Under the pieces are notes generated by a model. That model was given only the letters and a program-made list of their open reading frames with translations, made no database searches and was not told the origin of the DNA. Positions 8,305-16,795 of a stretch of DNA of 64,000 nt are shown here, piece by piece. The DNA is from Hymenobacter sp. BRD128. Its GTDB lineage: Bacteria; Bacteroidota; Bacteroidia; Cytophagales; Hymenobacteraceae. The stretch covers positions 3,348,001-3,412,000 of the forward strand of contig NZ_CP053908.1 in the NCBI RefSeq assembly GCF_013256625.1, read 5' to 3'. A program made the translations under genes and the position numbers. Position 1 is the first letter of the stretch. Each line of letters begins with the position of its first letter.

Positions 8305-8385
8305 GGATTTCACGGATTTTATAGTTGATTCACTAATACCCCCTAGCGAACACAGCAAGCGGCGGCTACAAAATCCGTGAAATCC
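8305..8385. repeat. Intergenic inverted repeat of the GGATTTCACGG type
   Basis: GGATTTCACGGATTTTATAG (8305-8324) is inverted as CTACAAAATCCGTGAAATCC (8366-8385) with one mismatch. It lies between the rpsU promoter and the end of the acyl-CoA dehydrogenase gene. It probably belongs to the same family as the repeats near 1.7 and 46.3 kb. Confidence 0.7.
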
Positions 8386-8400
8386 GCTGAAATCCAAGTT

Positions 8401-9549
8401 TTATTTGAGGAGAGCGCGGGCGATAACCAGCTTTTGAATTTCGCTCGTGCCCTCGCCGATAGTGCAAAGCTTAGCGTCGCGGTAGTATTTCTCGGCCGGA
8501 TAATCTTTGGTATATCCGTAACCGCCGAAAATTTGTACGCCTTCGTTAGCTACGCGCACGCTCACCTCGGAGGCGTAGAGCTTGGCCATCGCCGATTCGA
8601 GATTTACGTTTTCGCCCCAGTCCTTCATGGTGGCAGCGCGATAGGTAAGCAGGCTAGCCGCCTCAATCTCGGTGGCCATGTCGGCCAGTTTGAACGCAAT
8701 ACCCTGGAAGTGGCTGATGGGCTGGTTGAACTGCTGGCGCTCCTTGCTGTACTGTAAAGCAGCCTCATAAGCGCCCTGCGCAATGCCTAGGCTCAAAGCC
8801 GCGATACTGATACGACCGCCGTCGAGCACCTTCAGGCTCTGCACGAAGCCCTCGCCTACCTGACCGATGACGTTTTCGACCGGCACACGGCAATCGGTAA
8901 AAATCATTTCGGTGGTTTCGGAGGCCCGCATACCCAGCTTGTCTTCCTTGCGCCCGCCCGCAAAGCCCGGCGTGCCGCGCTCCACAATGAAAGCTGTCAT
9001 GCCGTGCGAATCGCCTACTTCGCCAGTACGGGCAATAACCACTGCCACGTCGCCGCTCTTACCGTGGGTAATAAAATTTTTGGCACCATTCAGCACGTAA
9101 TACTCGCCGCTAGGGTCAAGTACGGCCGTGGTGCGCATATTACCCGCATCGGAGCCCGTATTGGGCTCGGTGAGGCCCCAGGCCCCTAGCCACTCGCCCG
9201 AAGCCAGCCGAGGCAGATATTTCTGCTTCTGCTCTTCGGAAGCATGCTGCAGAATGTGGCCGGTGCAAAGCGAGTTGTGGGCCGCCATGCTCAGGCCGAT
9301 GCTGCCGTCAATTTTAGCCAGTTCAGCAATAGCCGTCACGTACTCTTGGTAGCCGAAGCCCGAGCCGCCATACTGGGCCGGCACGAGCACGCCCATGAGC
9401 CCAAGCTCGCCGAGTTGGTGAAAGAGGTCCCGCGGAAACTCCTGGGTATTATCCCAGCGCATCAGGTGGGGCTTGATGTGCTGAAGACCAAAATCACGCA
9501 CCATCTGCGCTATCATGGTTTGGTTTTCGGTCGCAACGGTAGCTTCCAT
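8401..9549 (-). CDS. Acyl-CoA dehydrogenase
   Basis: A 382-residue flavoprotein that introduces an alpha,beta double bond into acyl-CoA and passes electrons to ETF. Visible are the FAD/substrate motif [17 protein letters not shown] near residues 130-145, [18 protein letters not shown], and near the C-terminus [33 protein letters not shown]; the glutamate in the last motif (GEGTSE) is near the position of the catalytic base of short/medium-chain enzymes. It is probably a short- or medium-chain or branched-chain enzyme. The ATG at 9549 is clear. It is transcribed alone, away from the capsule cassette. Confidence 0.94.
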   Translation of the reverse strand: MEATVATENQTMIAQMVRDFGLQHIKPHLMRWDNTQEFPRDLFHQLGELGLMGVLVPAQYGGSGFGYQEYVTAIAELAKIDGSIGLSMAAHNSLCTGHILQHASEEQKQKYLPRLASGEWLGAWGLTEPNTGSDAGNMRTTAVLDPSGEYYVLNGAKNFITHGKSGDVAVVIARTGEVGDSHGMTAFIVERGTPGFAGGRKEDKLGMRASETTEMIFTDCRVPVENVIGQVGEGFVQSLKVLDGGRISIAALSLGIAQGAYEAALQYSKERQQFNQPISHFQGIAFKLADMATEIEAASLLTYRAATMKDWGENVNLESAMAKLYASEVSVRVANEGVQIFGGYGYTKDYPAEKYYRDAKLCTIGEGTSEIQKLVIARALLK

Positions 9550-9607
9550 GGAAATAATAAGGGGTGGGTGGGGGAAGAGAGAATGTGAGCCGGGCCAGCC
9601 GAGGCTG

Positions 9608-9615
9608 CAAAAATA
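9608..9615 (-). promoter_or_regulatory. Candidate -7 element for acyl-CoA dehydrogenase
   Basis: The minus strand reads TATTTTTG, which fits TAnnTTTG, about 60 nt before the start codon. No clear -33 box is seen. Confidence 0.45.
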
Positions 9616-9667
9616 CGATTTTGAGACCGTTAAACCCGGCGGCTGGTTTAGGCCACAGAGGCTAGCT

Positions 9668-9699
9668 TTTGAAAGCCTAACGTAAAAGAGTTACTTTTG
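9668..9699 (+). promoter_or_regulatory. Promoter of the polysaccharide-export cassette
   Basis: TTTG (9668-9671), 20 nt, then TACTTTTG (9692-9699) fits the housekeeping consensus. The leader to the TTG start at 9774 is about 70 nt. Confidence 0.65.
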
Positions 9700-9773
9700 A
9701 GGCATTTTTTACCTTTCGAGGTTGTTAGTCGGCACCTCCGGGTGGACGAGCCTCGGTTTGAACAATTTATCTT

Positions 9774-10729
9774 TTGGCTCTTCTATCACTGCTTTCGTCC
9801 AGTTCGCTCCGGCGGTTTTGGTTACTTGCCCTGCCGCTACTCGGCTTGCTTTCTTCGTGCGCTACTAGCCGCTACTACAACCAGCGCACGATGTTTCAGC
9901 TTACGAAAGGTGCCGATGGTATAGTCGATACGGCCAAGCTGCGGCGGGCCGTTAATCGCACCGCCCGCAACTACACGATTCACCCTAATGACCTGCTCAA
10001 TGTGCAGGTTTATACTAATAAAGGCGAGAAGCTTATCGACCCTAATGGCTATCTCCAGTTTGGGCTTACTGGTGGTAGTTCTCCGGCGGCCGCTCCAGCG
10101 GCCGCTCCGGCGGCGGGTGGGGGTAGTAGCCGGGGTGGAGGAGCCTCTACCGTACCAGGCGGAACTCAATTTGTCGTGCAGGCCGATGGTACTGTCCGGT
10201 TGCCACTAGTCGACCGGGTATCGGTACAAGGATTGAGTTTGATTCAGGCGGACAGCGTGCTTCGGCTGCGCTACAGTGAGTTTTATAAGGAGCCGTTTAT
10301 TAAGACAGCAGTTACTAATAATCGGGTTATTATTCTGGGAGCACCCGGGGGACAGGTCATTACGCTTGCTAATGATAACATGAACCTTCTCGAAGTATTA
10401 GCTTTAGCTGGCGGCCCTGACGGGGGGGGTGGCGGGGGGGTGGCGGGAATAGCACTGGTATCGCCCGCAATGGGGGGCGTATCGATAATATTCGTATTAT
10501 TCGAGGCGACTTAAAAAATCCGCAAGTACAGTTTATCAACCTTAACACATTGGAAGGTATGCGACGCGGCAATTTACAAGTCGAGCCTAATGATATCATT
10601 TATATTCAGCCGGTGCGCCGACCTTTGCTTGATAACCTATCTGATGCAGCGCCCGCGCTTGGATTGGTTTCTACTATTTTAGGAACGTTCAGCATTGTAT
10701 TTTCTTTAGTGAACCTCGTTAGAAAGTAG
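9774..10729 (+). pseudogene. Polysaccharide export outer-membrane lipoprotein (Wza/OPX family), frameshifted in a poly-G tract
   Basis: The first frame gives a lipoprotein signal (LLSSC, Cys about residue 29) and two segments of the polysaccharide biosynthesis/export domain (YTIHPNDLLNVQVYT; TVRLPLVDRVSVQGLSLIQA). It ends prematurely at 10514. The continuation sits in another frame from about 10448 to TAG at 10727: RIDNIRIIRGDLKNPQVQF, VEPNDIIYIQPVRRPLLDN and a hydrophobic C-terminal helix. One extra G in the G7 run at 10434-10440 would join them seamlessly. So this is a phase-variable gene, a recent pseudogene, or a sequencing error. No ATG precedes the signal peptide; I propose the TTG at 9774. 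It would feed the channel partner of the downstream Wzc. Confidence 0.85.
10422..10440 (+). repeat. Double G homopolymer (G8 and G7) in the export gene
   Basis: G8 at 10422-10429, then TGGC, then G7 at 10434-10440, encode a polyglycine stretch. The reading frame breaks here. Such tracts are prone to replication slippage and to sequencing error. Confidence 0.9.
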
Positions 10730-10763
10730 CATTCATCGACCAGTATTAAATTTAGTTACTATT

Positions 10764-13262
10764 ATGGCATTAAGTGAAAATGCAGAACTGGAAGAGCTTA
10801 TCCGGCGCACCACTACGGGAACGGAAGCCACCTTGCCAGTAAGCGGCGGAACAGGAGAAGATGAGTCGGGAGGAGAAAGTAGTTTCGACCTAACCACATT
10901 AGTGCTAGCAGCCCGCAAAAGTCTACCGTGGGCAGTGTTATTAGTTTCACTTGGTCTGCTAAGTTCTTGGCTGTATTTGCGGTATACAAAACCTGTTTAC
11001 AAAGCATCTTCAGTATTGAAAATAGATGAGCGCAGTGATGCTCGTGATTTAGGATTAGCATCAGTAAGTGGAGAAGGAAGTCATGGTTCGGAGCTAGCTG
11101 GCGAAGTAGAGCTAATTAAGTCTGGGCTTACATATAAACGCCTTAAAGAGCTTGTTCCCCTTGATGTCAATTACTATACACAAGGTACTGTACTAGAGGC
11201 AGAACTATTTGGCTCCTGCCCTTTTCGCGTTGAATATACTATTAGTGACCAAGCTTTTTATAATCGTAAGTTTAATGTTAGCTACGTCAGCGCTGATAGC
11301 TATCATTTAGAAGTAGTATTAGGAGAGGAAACATTAAAGGGGACTTATAAAATCGACCAGTATGTACAACTACCAGGAATTAAATTACGGTTATTAGCTA
11401 CTAGCTATGCCCCTTTAGCTCCCGCTTTTTCCGAGGCAAATTATCATTTTACTATACTAGATGACAATACTATTAATAATTATCTAGACCGTAATTTAAT
11501 GGCTGACGTATTAAATGTCAGTGCAAATACTATTCAAATTTCTTTCCAGGATTATAATCGCCTGAAGGCCCAACGAATAGTTAATGCTCTTGATACAGTA
11601 TATCGCGACGCTAAAGTGGCACGTAAAAAAGAGTCGAACGAAAAAGCCCTAGCCTATTTAGACCAGCAATTAAGCGCTAATGGCAATAATTTAGCCAAGG
11701 CAGAGGATAATCTTAAGAGTTTTGTTCAACGCAATGGCACTTATGATGCGAAAGAGCAATTAAGTGAAATAACGACAAAGTTAACCGAAATAGAAAAGCA
11801 ACGAGATGAACTTGAACAGAAGCTTACGCTACTCAATAACGTAGGTCGTTTAGCTGAGCAGGAACAACTTACGCCGAATGATGATGTTTCAGTAGAGCAA
11901 TCTATTCCAGGGTTAGTGCTTTTGGGTGACCCGATTATTTCACGGCAACTTGATGAATTAAATACGCTTCAACAGAATCTACGGCGCATTCGCCGTTCAT
12001 ATCAAGACGCAACCGAAGCAGTTAAGCAACCAAAAGCAATGGTAGCGTTTGCACAAACAACCTTAAAACATCAGATTAAACAGGCACAGATACAATTACG
12101 CAACCAGCTGAACGTACTTAGTAGTCAGCAAGGATTATTGAGCGGCGAATTGCAATCCCTGCCTGGAAAAGAAACAGAATTAGAGCGACTTAGGCGCCCC
12201 CTTCAACTCTATGGCAATACTTACCAGATGCTACTGGAGAAGAAAGTAGAATACAACATCCAAAATGCTGGCACTACAGCCAATTTTCAGATTTTATCCC
12301 CGGCGTATGCCCCTGATACTCCAATCTCGCCCGTAAGGCTATTTGTATATGCTATCGGGCTAGCTGGCGGGCTGGTACTGAGCTTGGGATTAATTGCGAC
12401 CCGCTACTTAATGCATAATACAATAACAAGTGTTAATGAATTAGAGCGTAACACTAATGCATCAGTATTAGGAGTTATTCCAACCTACGAAAAGGAGAAG
12501 CTTCATATTTCACGGATGGTAGTAGATAAGAACCCTAAATCATCAGTATCAGAGGCTATTCGCTCTATCCGAACTAATCTTGATTTTATTAGCCCTTCTA
12601 GTAAGAAACGTTTAATATCCGTTACTTCAACTATTTCGGGAGAAGGAAAAACATTCGTAACTGTTAATCTAGGAGGCATTATTGCCTTATCGGGACAGCG
12701 TGTTATTATCCTTGACCTTGATATGCGGAAGCCGAAAGTAAATCTGGCTTTTGATGCCGAAAATGTGCGCGGTATTAGCACTATCCTTATTGACCGGCAT
12801 TCGGTGGCTGAATGCATACAACATACAGGCATCGAATCACTGGATTTCATTTCGGCTGGTCCTACACCACCCAACCCGTCGGAGCTTATTCTACATCCGC
12901 GCTTCGACCAGATGCTGGAGGAACTGCGTAAAATATACGATGTTATTTTGATTGACACGCCGCCGGTGGGTCTGGTAACGGATGGCATTCTTATTATGCG
13001 CAAAGCCGATGTGCCGATTTACATTGTGCGAGCCAATTATTCGCGTAAGACATTCCTAAAAAACATGAACCGGCTGCTGCGGAACAATCAGTTTACGCGT
13101 ATGTGCACCATTCTTAATGATGCTAAAGCGGAGGGTTCATACGGCTACGGTTATGGCTATGGCTATGGCTATGGCTATGGCTATGGCCACGGCATGGGTT
13201 ACTATGAAGACCCCGTGCAAAAACCTTCATTAGGCCAACGCCTAAAGGGATTATTTAGTTAA
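10764..13262 (+). CDS. Wzc-like polysaccharide co-polymerase / tyrosine autokinase
   Basis: An 832-residue inner-membrane protein. It has a cytoplasmic N-terminus with a first membrane helix near residues 50-70, a large periplasmic coiled-coil region (about 80-510, Wzz-like), a second helix near 520-545, and a BY-kinase domain with Walker A SGEGKT near 628-633, Walker A' LDLDMRKP and Walker B ILIDTPP. The C-terminus has a tyrosine cluster of eight YG units followed by YY, the substrate of autophosphorylation in this family. It controls export and chain length with the upstream lipoprotein and the downstream phosphatase. The 5' two thirds is AT-rich compared with its neighbours, while the kinase end is GC-rich. 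Confidence 0.93.
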   Translation: MALSENAELEELIRRTTTGTEATLPVSGGTGEDESGGESSFDLTTLVLAARKSLPWAVLLVSLGLLSSWLYLRYTKPVYKASSVLKIDERSDARDLGLASVSGEGSHGSELAGEVELIKSGLTYKRLKELVPLDVNYYTQGTVLEAELFGSCPFRVEYTISDQAFYNRKFNVSYVSADSYHLEVVLGEETLKGTYKIDQYVQLPGIKLRLLATSYAPLAPAFSEANYHFTILDDNTINNYLDRNLMADVLNVSANTIQISFQDYNRLKAQRIVNALDTVYRDAKVARKKESNEKALAYLDQQLSANGNNLAKAEDNLKSFVQRNGTYDAKEQLSEITTKLTEIEKQRDELEQKLTLLNNVGRLAEQEQLTPNDDVSVEQSIPGLVLLGDPIISRQLDELNTLQQNLRRIRRSYQDATEAVKQPKAMVAFAQTTLKHQIKQAQIQLRNQLNVLSSQQGLLSGELQSLPGKETELERLRRPLQLYGNTYQMLLEKKVEYNIQNAGTTANFQILSPAYAPDTPISPVRLFVYAIGLAGGLVLSLGLIATRYLMHNTITSVNELERNTNASVLGVIPTYEKEKLHISRMVVDKNPKSSVSEAIRSIRTNLDFISPSSKKRLISVTSTISGEGKTFVTVNLGGIIALSGQRVIILDLDMRKPKVNLAFDAENVRGISTILIDRHSVAECIQHTGIESLDFISAGPTPPNPSELILHPRFDQMLEELRKIYDVILIDTPPVGLVTDGILIMRKADVPIYIVRANYSRKTFLKNMNRLLRNNQFTRMCTILNDAKAEGSYGYGYGYGYGYGYGYGHGMGYYEDPVQKPSLGQRLKGLFS
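13141..13193 (+). repeat. Tandem TATGGC hexamer array in the kinase tyrosine tail
   Basis: Six perfect copies of TATGGC run from 13152 to 13187, preceded by two degenerate copies (TACGGC, TACGGT) and followed by CACGGC. Gain or loss of a unit stays in frame and changes the number of Tyr-Gly pairs. Confidence 0.95.
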
Positions 13263-13266
13263 AATT

Positions 13267-14043
13267 ATGGCAAGCTTCTGGCAGCGATTAATTGGCCATA
13301 ATGTTGCAGAGGAGCAGTCGGATATGAATCGGCCTTTAGCAGCGCTGAAGGCTGATATGCACTCGCACTTACTACCAGGCCTAGATGATGGTGCCGAAAC
13401 ATTGCCCCATAGTTTGGACCTTTTGCGCGAGCTTCGCAACCTAGGCTTCACTAAATTGGTAATGACGCCCCACATTATGGGCGATTTCTATAAGAATACG
13501 CCCGCAGGCGTGCGAAGTGCCCTAGCTACCCTGCGCGTGGCAGCAGCCGAGGCTGGCTTAGCCGATGTAGCCTTAGAATGTGCCGCTGAGTATTACTTAG
13601 ATGAGTGGTTTGGCCGTAAGCTAGCCGCTGGTACTGAGCTATTGACGTTCGGAGGTGAGCAGCGTTATCTGCTCATTGAAACTTCTTACCTCAATGAGCC
13701 ACTCAATCTAAACGGTACTATTTTCGATTTGCAGGCAGCTGGCTACCGCCCAGTGCTGGCTCACCCTGAGCGTTACGTATATTTCTATTCGCGCTTTGCT
13801 GAAATCGAGAAACTGCGGCAGGAGCATGGTGTGCTCTTGCAACTCAACCTCAACTCGCTGGCCGGCTACTACTCGCCGGCCGCACGCCATGTAGCAGAAA
13901 AGCTGATTGATGGGGGCTTGGTCGATTTTGTGGGCACCGATACGCATCATTTGCGCCACACGGCGGCCCTCGCTACTAAGACAGTAAAGTCCGCTTACTT
14001 TCGCAAGCTAATGGCGTTACCCCTCCTCAATAACACGCTCTAA
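13267..14043 (+). CDS. CpsB/YwqE-like tyrosine-protein phosphatase (PHP fold)
   Basis: A 258-residue metal-dependent phosphatase of the PHP family. The metal ligands are in DMHSHLLPGLDDG (about residues 30-42), MTPHIMG, LAHPERY and GTDTHHLRH. Family members remove phosphate from the tyrosine cluster of the cognate BY-kinase. The gene begins 4 nt after the wzc-like stop, so the pair is translationally linked. The start ATG at 13267 is unambiguous. Confidence 0.92.
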   Translation: MASFWQRLIGHNVAEEQSDMNRPLAALKADMHSHLLPGLDDGAETLPHSLDLLRELRNLGFTKLVMTPHIMGDFYKNTPAGVRSALATLRVAAAEAGLADVALECAAEYYLDEWFGRKLAAGTELLTFGGEQRYLLIETSYLNEPLNLNGTIFDLQAAGYRPVLAHPERYVYFYSRFAEIEKLRQEHGVLLQLNLNSLAGYYSPAARHVAEKLIDGGLVDFVGTDTHHLRHTAALATKTVKSAYFRKLMALPLLNNTL

Positions 14044-14094
14044 TGGTAGAGCGGTGCGGCAAGCAGAAAAGCTTGTTTCACCTTTTTTGAAACT

Positions 14095-15120
14095 ATGATT
14101 TTTGTAACGGGCGGTACCGGGCTCATCGGCTCTTTTGTTCTGCAAGAATTGCGGGCCCGGGGGCTAGCCGTACGGGCTCTTTATCGCGGGTCGGCGCCAC
14201 CTACCCTCGCCCCAACTGGCATAGAGTGGGTGCAGGGCGACTTAGTCGACAGCACTTTGCTAGTGCATGCGCTCTCCGCTGAGGTTACGCACGTATTTCA
14301 CTGTGCCGGACTCGTATCTTACGCGCCTCAGGATGAAGACGCACTCCTACAAGTAAATGTAGAGGGCACCGCTGCTATAGTAGATGCCTGCTTACTGCAC
14401 CCTGGTATTCGCTTAGGATATGTGTCATCGGTGGCGGCCCTGGGGCAGCCGGCCGTTGAACCAGCCGGTAATAATAGCGCTACGCCACTATTGCTTGATG
14501 AGACGGCAACCTGGGACCTCGGGGCTAGCCATCCGGCCTACGCCACCAGCAAGTACCTAGCTGAGCTAGAGGTATGGCGGGGCATAGCCGAAGGATTACG
14601 TGCAGTTATCGTTAATCCTTCAATAGTATTGGGGCCGGGCGACTGGCGGCGTAGTAGCACGCGCCTGCTGCGCTATGCTTACGATGAGCACCGCTTCTAC
14701 ACCCAAGGACAACTCAATTTTGTAGACGTGCGCGATGTAACAGTGCAATTAGTGCGCCTAACTTTAGACCTGCCCGAACTACCAGCTGCTCGCTATATCC
14801 TCAACGGTAGCCTTTGTCCGTTGGGAGAATTTTTGACCGACATGGCAACTGCCCTGGGGCGACGCCCACCCACGGTAGCCGTGCCCGACTGGGCCGCCGA
14901 GGTTATCTGGCGGCTGGAACAGGTCCGCGCTATGCTCACGGGCGCCCGCCCGCTCATCACCCGTGATACGGCGCGGGCTGGTCGGCAACCCGTGCTTTAT
15001 GATGCCCGCAAGGCAGAGCATACCACCGGTCTGTCTTTTCGTCCCCTCGCCGAAACTATAGCGTGGCTAGCCGAAACCACTAAAACGAACCTCGCAGCCC
15101 ACCCTACGGTTGTATCTTAG
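14095..15120 (+). CDS. NAD(P)-dependent epimerase/dehydratase (extended SDR)
   Basis: A 341-residue extended short-chain dehydrogenase. The NAD-binding GGTGLIGS is at residues 6-13, the active-site serine lies in GYVSSVAAL, and the catalytic YxxxK is YATSK near residue 163. It resembles nucleotide-sugar epimerases and dihydroflavonol-reductase-like proteins; the substrate is not clear. It lies 51 nt after the phosphatase gene, so it may belong to the export operon, but it could also be independent. Confidence 0.87.
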   Translation: MIFVTGGTGLIGSFVLQELRARGLAVRALYRGSAPPTLAPTGIEWVQGDLVDSTLLVHALSAEVTHVFHCAGLVSYAPQDEDALLQVNVEGTAAIVDACLLHPGIRLGYVSSVAALGQPAVEPAGNNSATPLLLDETATWDLGASHPAYATSKYLAELEVWRGIAEGLRAVIVNPSIVLGPGDWRRSSTRLLRYAYDEHRFYTQGQLNFVDVRDVTVQLVRLTLDLPELPAARYILNGSLCPLGEFLTDMATALGRRPPTVAVPDWAAEVIWRLEQVRAMLTGARPLITRDTARAGRQPVLYDARKAEHTTGLSFRPLAETIAWLAETTKTNLAAHPTVVS

Positions 15121-15263
15121 CGAATAGCGGATAGCGTAGGGCGGCGCTGGCCCGGCTGAACCAGATAAAGTGACCAGCCGCTGGTTAGCGGTTTGCTCCG
15201 GCTTTTAGCACCAAGTTAATAGCTTGTCAAGCACTATCCTATCCGTACTAATTCGTGACTATT

Positions 15264-16667
15264 ATGCGCATGAACGAACCATTTGATGACCCACAAGCCG
15301 CTCAGGACACTGTGCGTCGCTACGAGCGAATGCTGGCTCACGATGAGGCAGTATTCTTTGACTTAGAAGAGTTTGAAGTAATCATCGACCATTACGTTAC
15401 CAATGCAGCTTTCGACAAAGCCCAGCAGGCTTGTGAAGCGGCGCTTAGCCAATATCCGTTTTCTACCGAATTACTTATCGACCGTGCCCAAATAGCTGCC
15501 ATGCGCGGCGACTATGCCGAAGCCGAGCGCCAGATTGCCAATGTGGCTAGCCTCGACCCCGACAATGCCGATGTAGCCGTAACACGTGGCATCATTGCTA
15601 CGCAGCGCGGTGATTTTGAAGAGGCCGTACGCTTTTTTCAAGCGGCATTGGAGCGCAATCCTGACCGTGAGGATATCCACTTTAATCTGGGCTTGGCCTA
15701 CCAAAGCTGGCATAAGTACAAGAGTGCGGCGCGGCATTATAAGCATAGCCTACGCCTGCATCCTGATAACGAGACAACGGTGCAGGAACTACTCAACTGC
15801 CTGGAAGTTAGCAATCGACTGCCCGAGCACGAGGATTTTTTTCAGCGTTTTACTGATGACGACCCTTACTCGGTCGTGGCCTGGTATAACTTAGGGCAGT
15901 ATTATTACCGCTTGGAAAAATACGAGCAGGCAGCGGCAGCATTTGACTATGCCATCGTGATTGAGGCTGATTTTTACGATGCGCATCATTGGCTAGCCGA
16001 TACGTATGTGTGCCAGCAGCAATACCAAAAAGCTATCGCGGAGTTTGAGTTGAGCTACCCGCTCAATGAGCCTACCGACGAGGCGCTATGCAACATCGGG
16101 GAGTGCTACGAGAAGCTGCGTGCCTGGGAGCAAGCCCGGCAATACTACCGCAAAGCCCTTGAAATCAATCCTGACATGGATGAGGCCTGGTTTGGGCAGG
16201 GTGTACTATTGCAAGAGCAGGAGCGCCCTTTCGAGGCGTTGCATTTCTTCCGCAAGGCCGTGCAGCTTTATGGCGAAAGCGGCGAATACTGGGCAGCTCT
16301 TGGCGCAGCCGAAAATCAGGTAGGCAATGTTGTCAGCGCCCTTGAAGCCTACGAAAAGGCGACGGAGGTGGCGCCTGATGATGCCACTGGCTGGGTAAGC
16401 TGGAGCGCTATTCTCTATGAGCAAGGGCATTACGAAGAAGCTGTGGAACTGCTACAGCACGCCGTGGAGCTCCATCCCCACGAGGCGCATTTTCACTATA
16501 TGCTATGTGCCTACTTATTGGCTGCCGGCCGCCTGCGCGAGGCCTATCTGGAATTGGAAACTGCGCTTACGCTTAATTATGAGCAGCATTCCTTGCTGTT
16601 TGACTATTTTCCGGAGTTGGAAAAGCAGCCGGCTTTGCAACGGCTCATTGAGCAGTTTCGCAAGTAG
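15264..16667 (+). CDS. Tetratricopeptide repeat protein
   Basis: A 467-residue protein without a signal peptide, made almost entirely of about twelve TPR units, e.g. DIHFNLGLAYQSWHKYKSAARHY-type and DEAWFGQGVLLQ-type helices. The last part (LEKQPALQRLIEQFR) is the typical end of such Bacteroidota proteins. It probably acts as a cytoplasmic scaffold. I prefer ATG at 15264; GTG at 15255 and ATG at 15270 are possible. It is followed by a strong terminator. Confidence 0.88.
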   Translation: MRMNEPFDDPQAAQDTVRRYERMLAHDEAVFFDLEEFEVIIDHYVTNAAFDKAQQACEAALSQYPFSTELLIDRAQIAAMRGDYAEAERQIANVASLDPDNADVAVTRGIIATQRGDFEEAVRFFQAALERNPDREDIHFNLGLAYQSWHKYKSAARHYKHSLRLHPDNETTVQELLNCLEVSNRLPEHEDFFQRFTDDDPYSVVAWYNLGQYYYRLEKYEQAAAAFDYAIVIEADFYDAHHWLADTYVCQQQYQKAIAEFELSYPLNEPTDEALCNIGECYEKLRAWEQARQYYRKALEINPDMDEAWFGQGVLLQEQERPFEALHFFRKAVQLYGESGEYWAALGAAENQVGNVVSALEAYEKATEVAPDDATGWVSWSAILYEQGHYEEAVELLQHAVELHPHEAHFHYMLCAYLLAAGRLREAYLELETALTLNYEQHSLLFDYFPELEKQPALQRLIEQFRK

Positions 16668-16714
16668 CCTTAGCCACTGCCGATAGTCTTCGGCAGCTGA
16701 GGTGCTTTCTGAGC

Positions 16715-16722
16715 TAATTTTG
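16715..16722 (+). promoter_or_regulatory. Candidate -7 element upstream of the ComA-like gene
   Basis: TAATTTTG fits the consensus but directly precedes the terminator hairpin at 16724. If used, the hairpin would lie in the leader of the next gene, as seen upstream of metK. Confidence 0.3.
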
Positions 16723-16723
16723 T

Positions 16724-16756
16724 ACCTGCCTGCTCGCTGAGCGGGCAGGTTTTTTT
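16724..16756 (+). terminator. Terminator after the TPR gene
   Basis: ACCTGCCTGCTC pairs with GAGCGGGCAGGT over a three-base loop and is followed by a T7 run. Confidence 0.88.
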
Positions 16757-16795
16757 GTCCTTTTTTTCAGCGGGCTGCCGCTTGCTTTACTGCAC

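Noticed and set aside
9697..9924. 75-residue ORF overlapping the OPX start
   Set aside because: It reads out of frame through the lipoprotein signal peptide and begins within the promoter -7 box.
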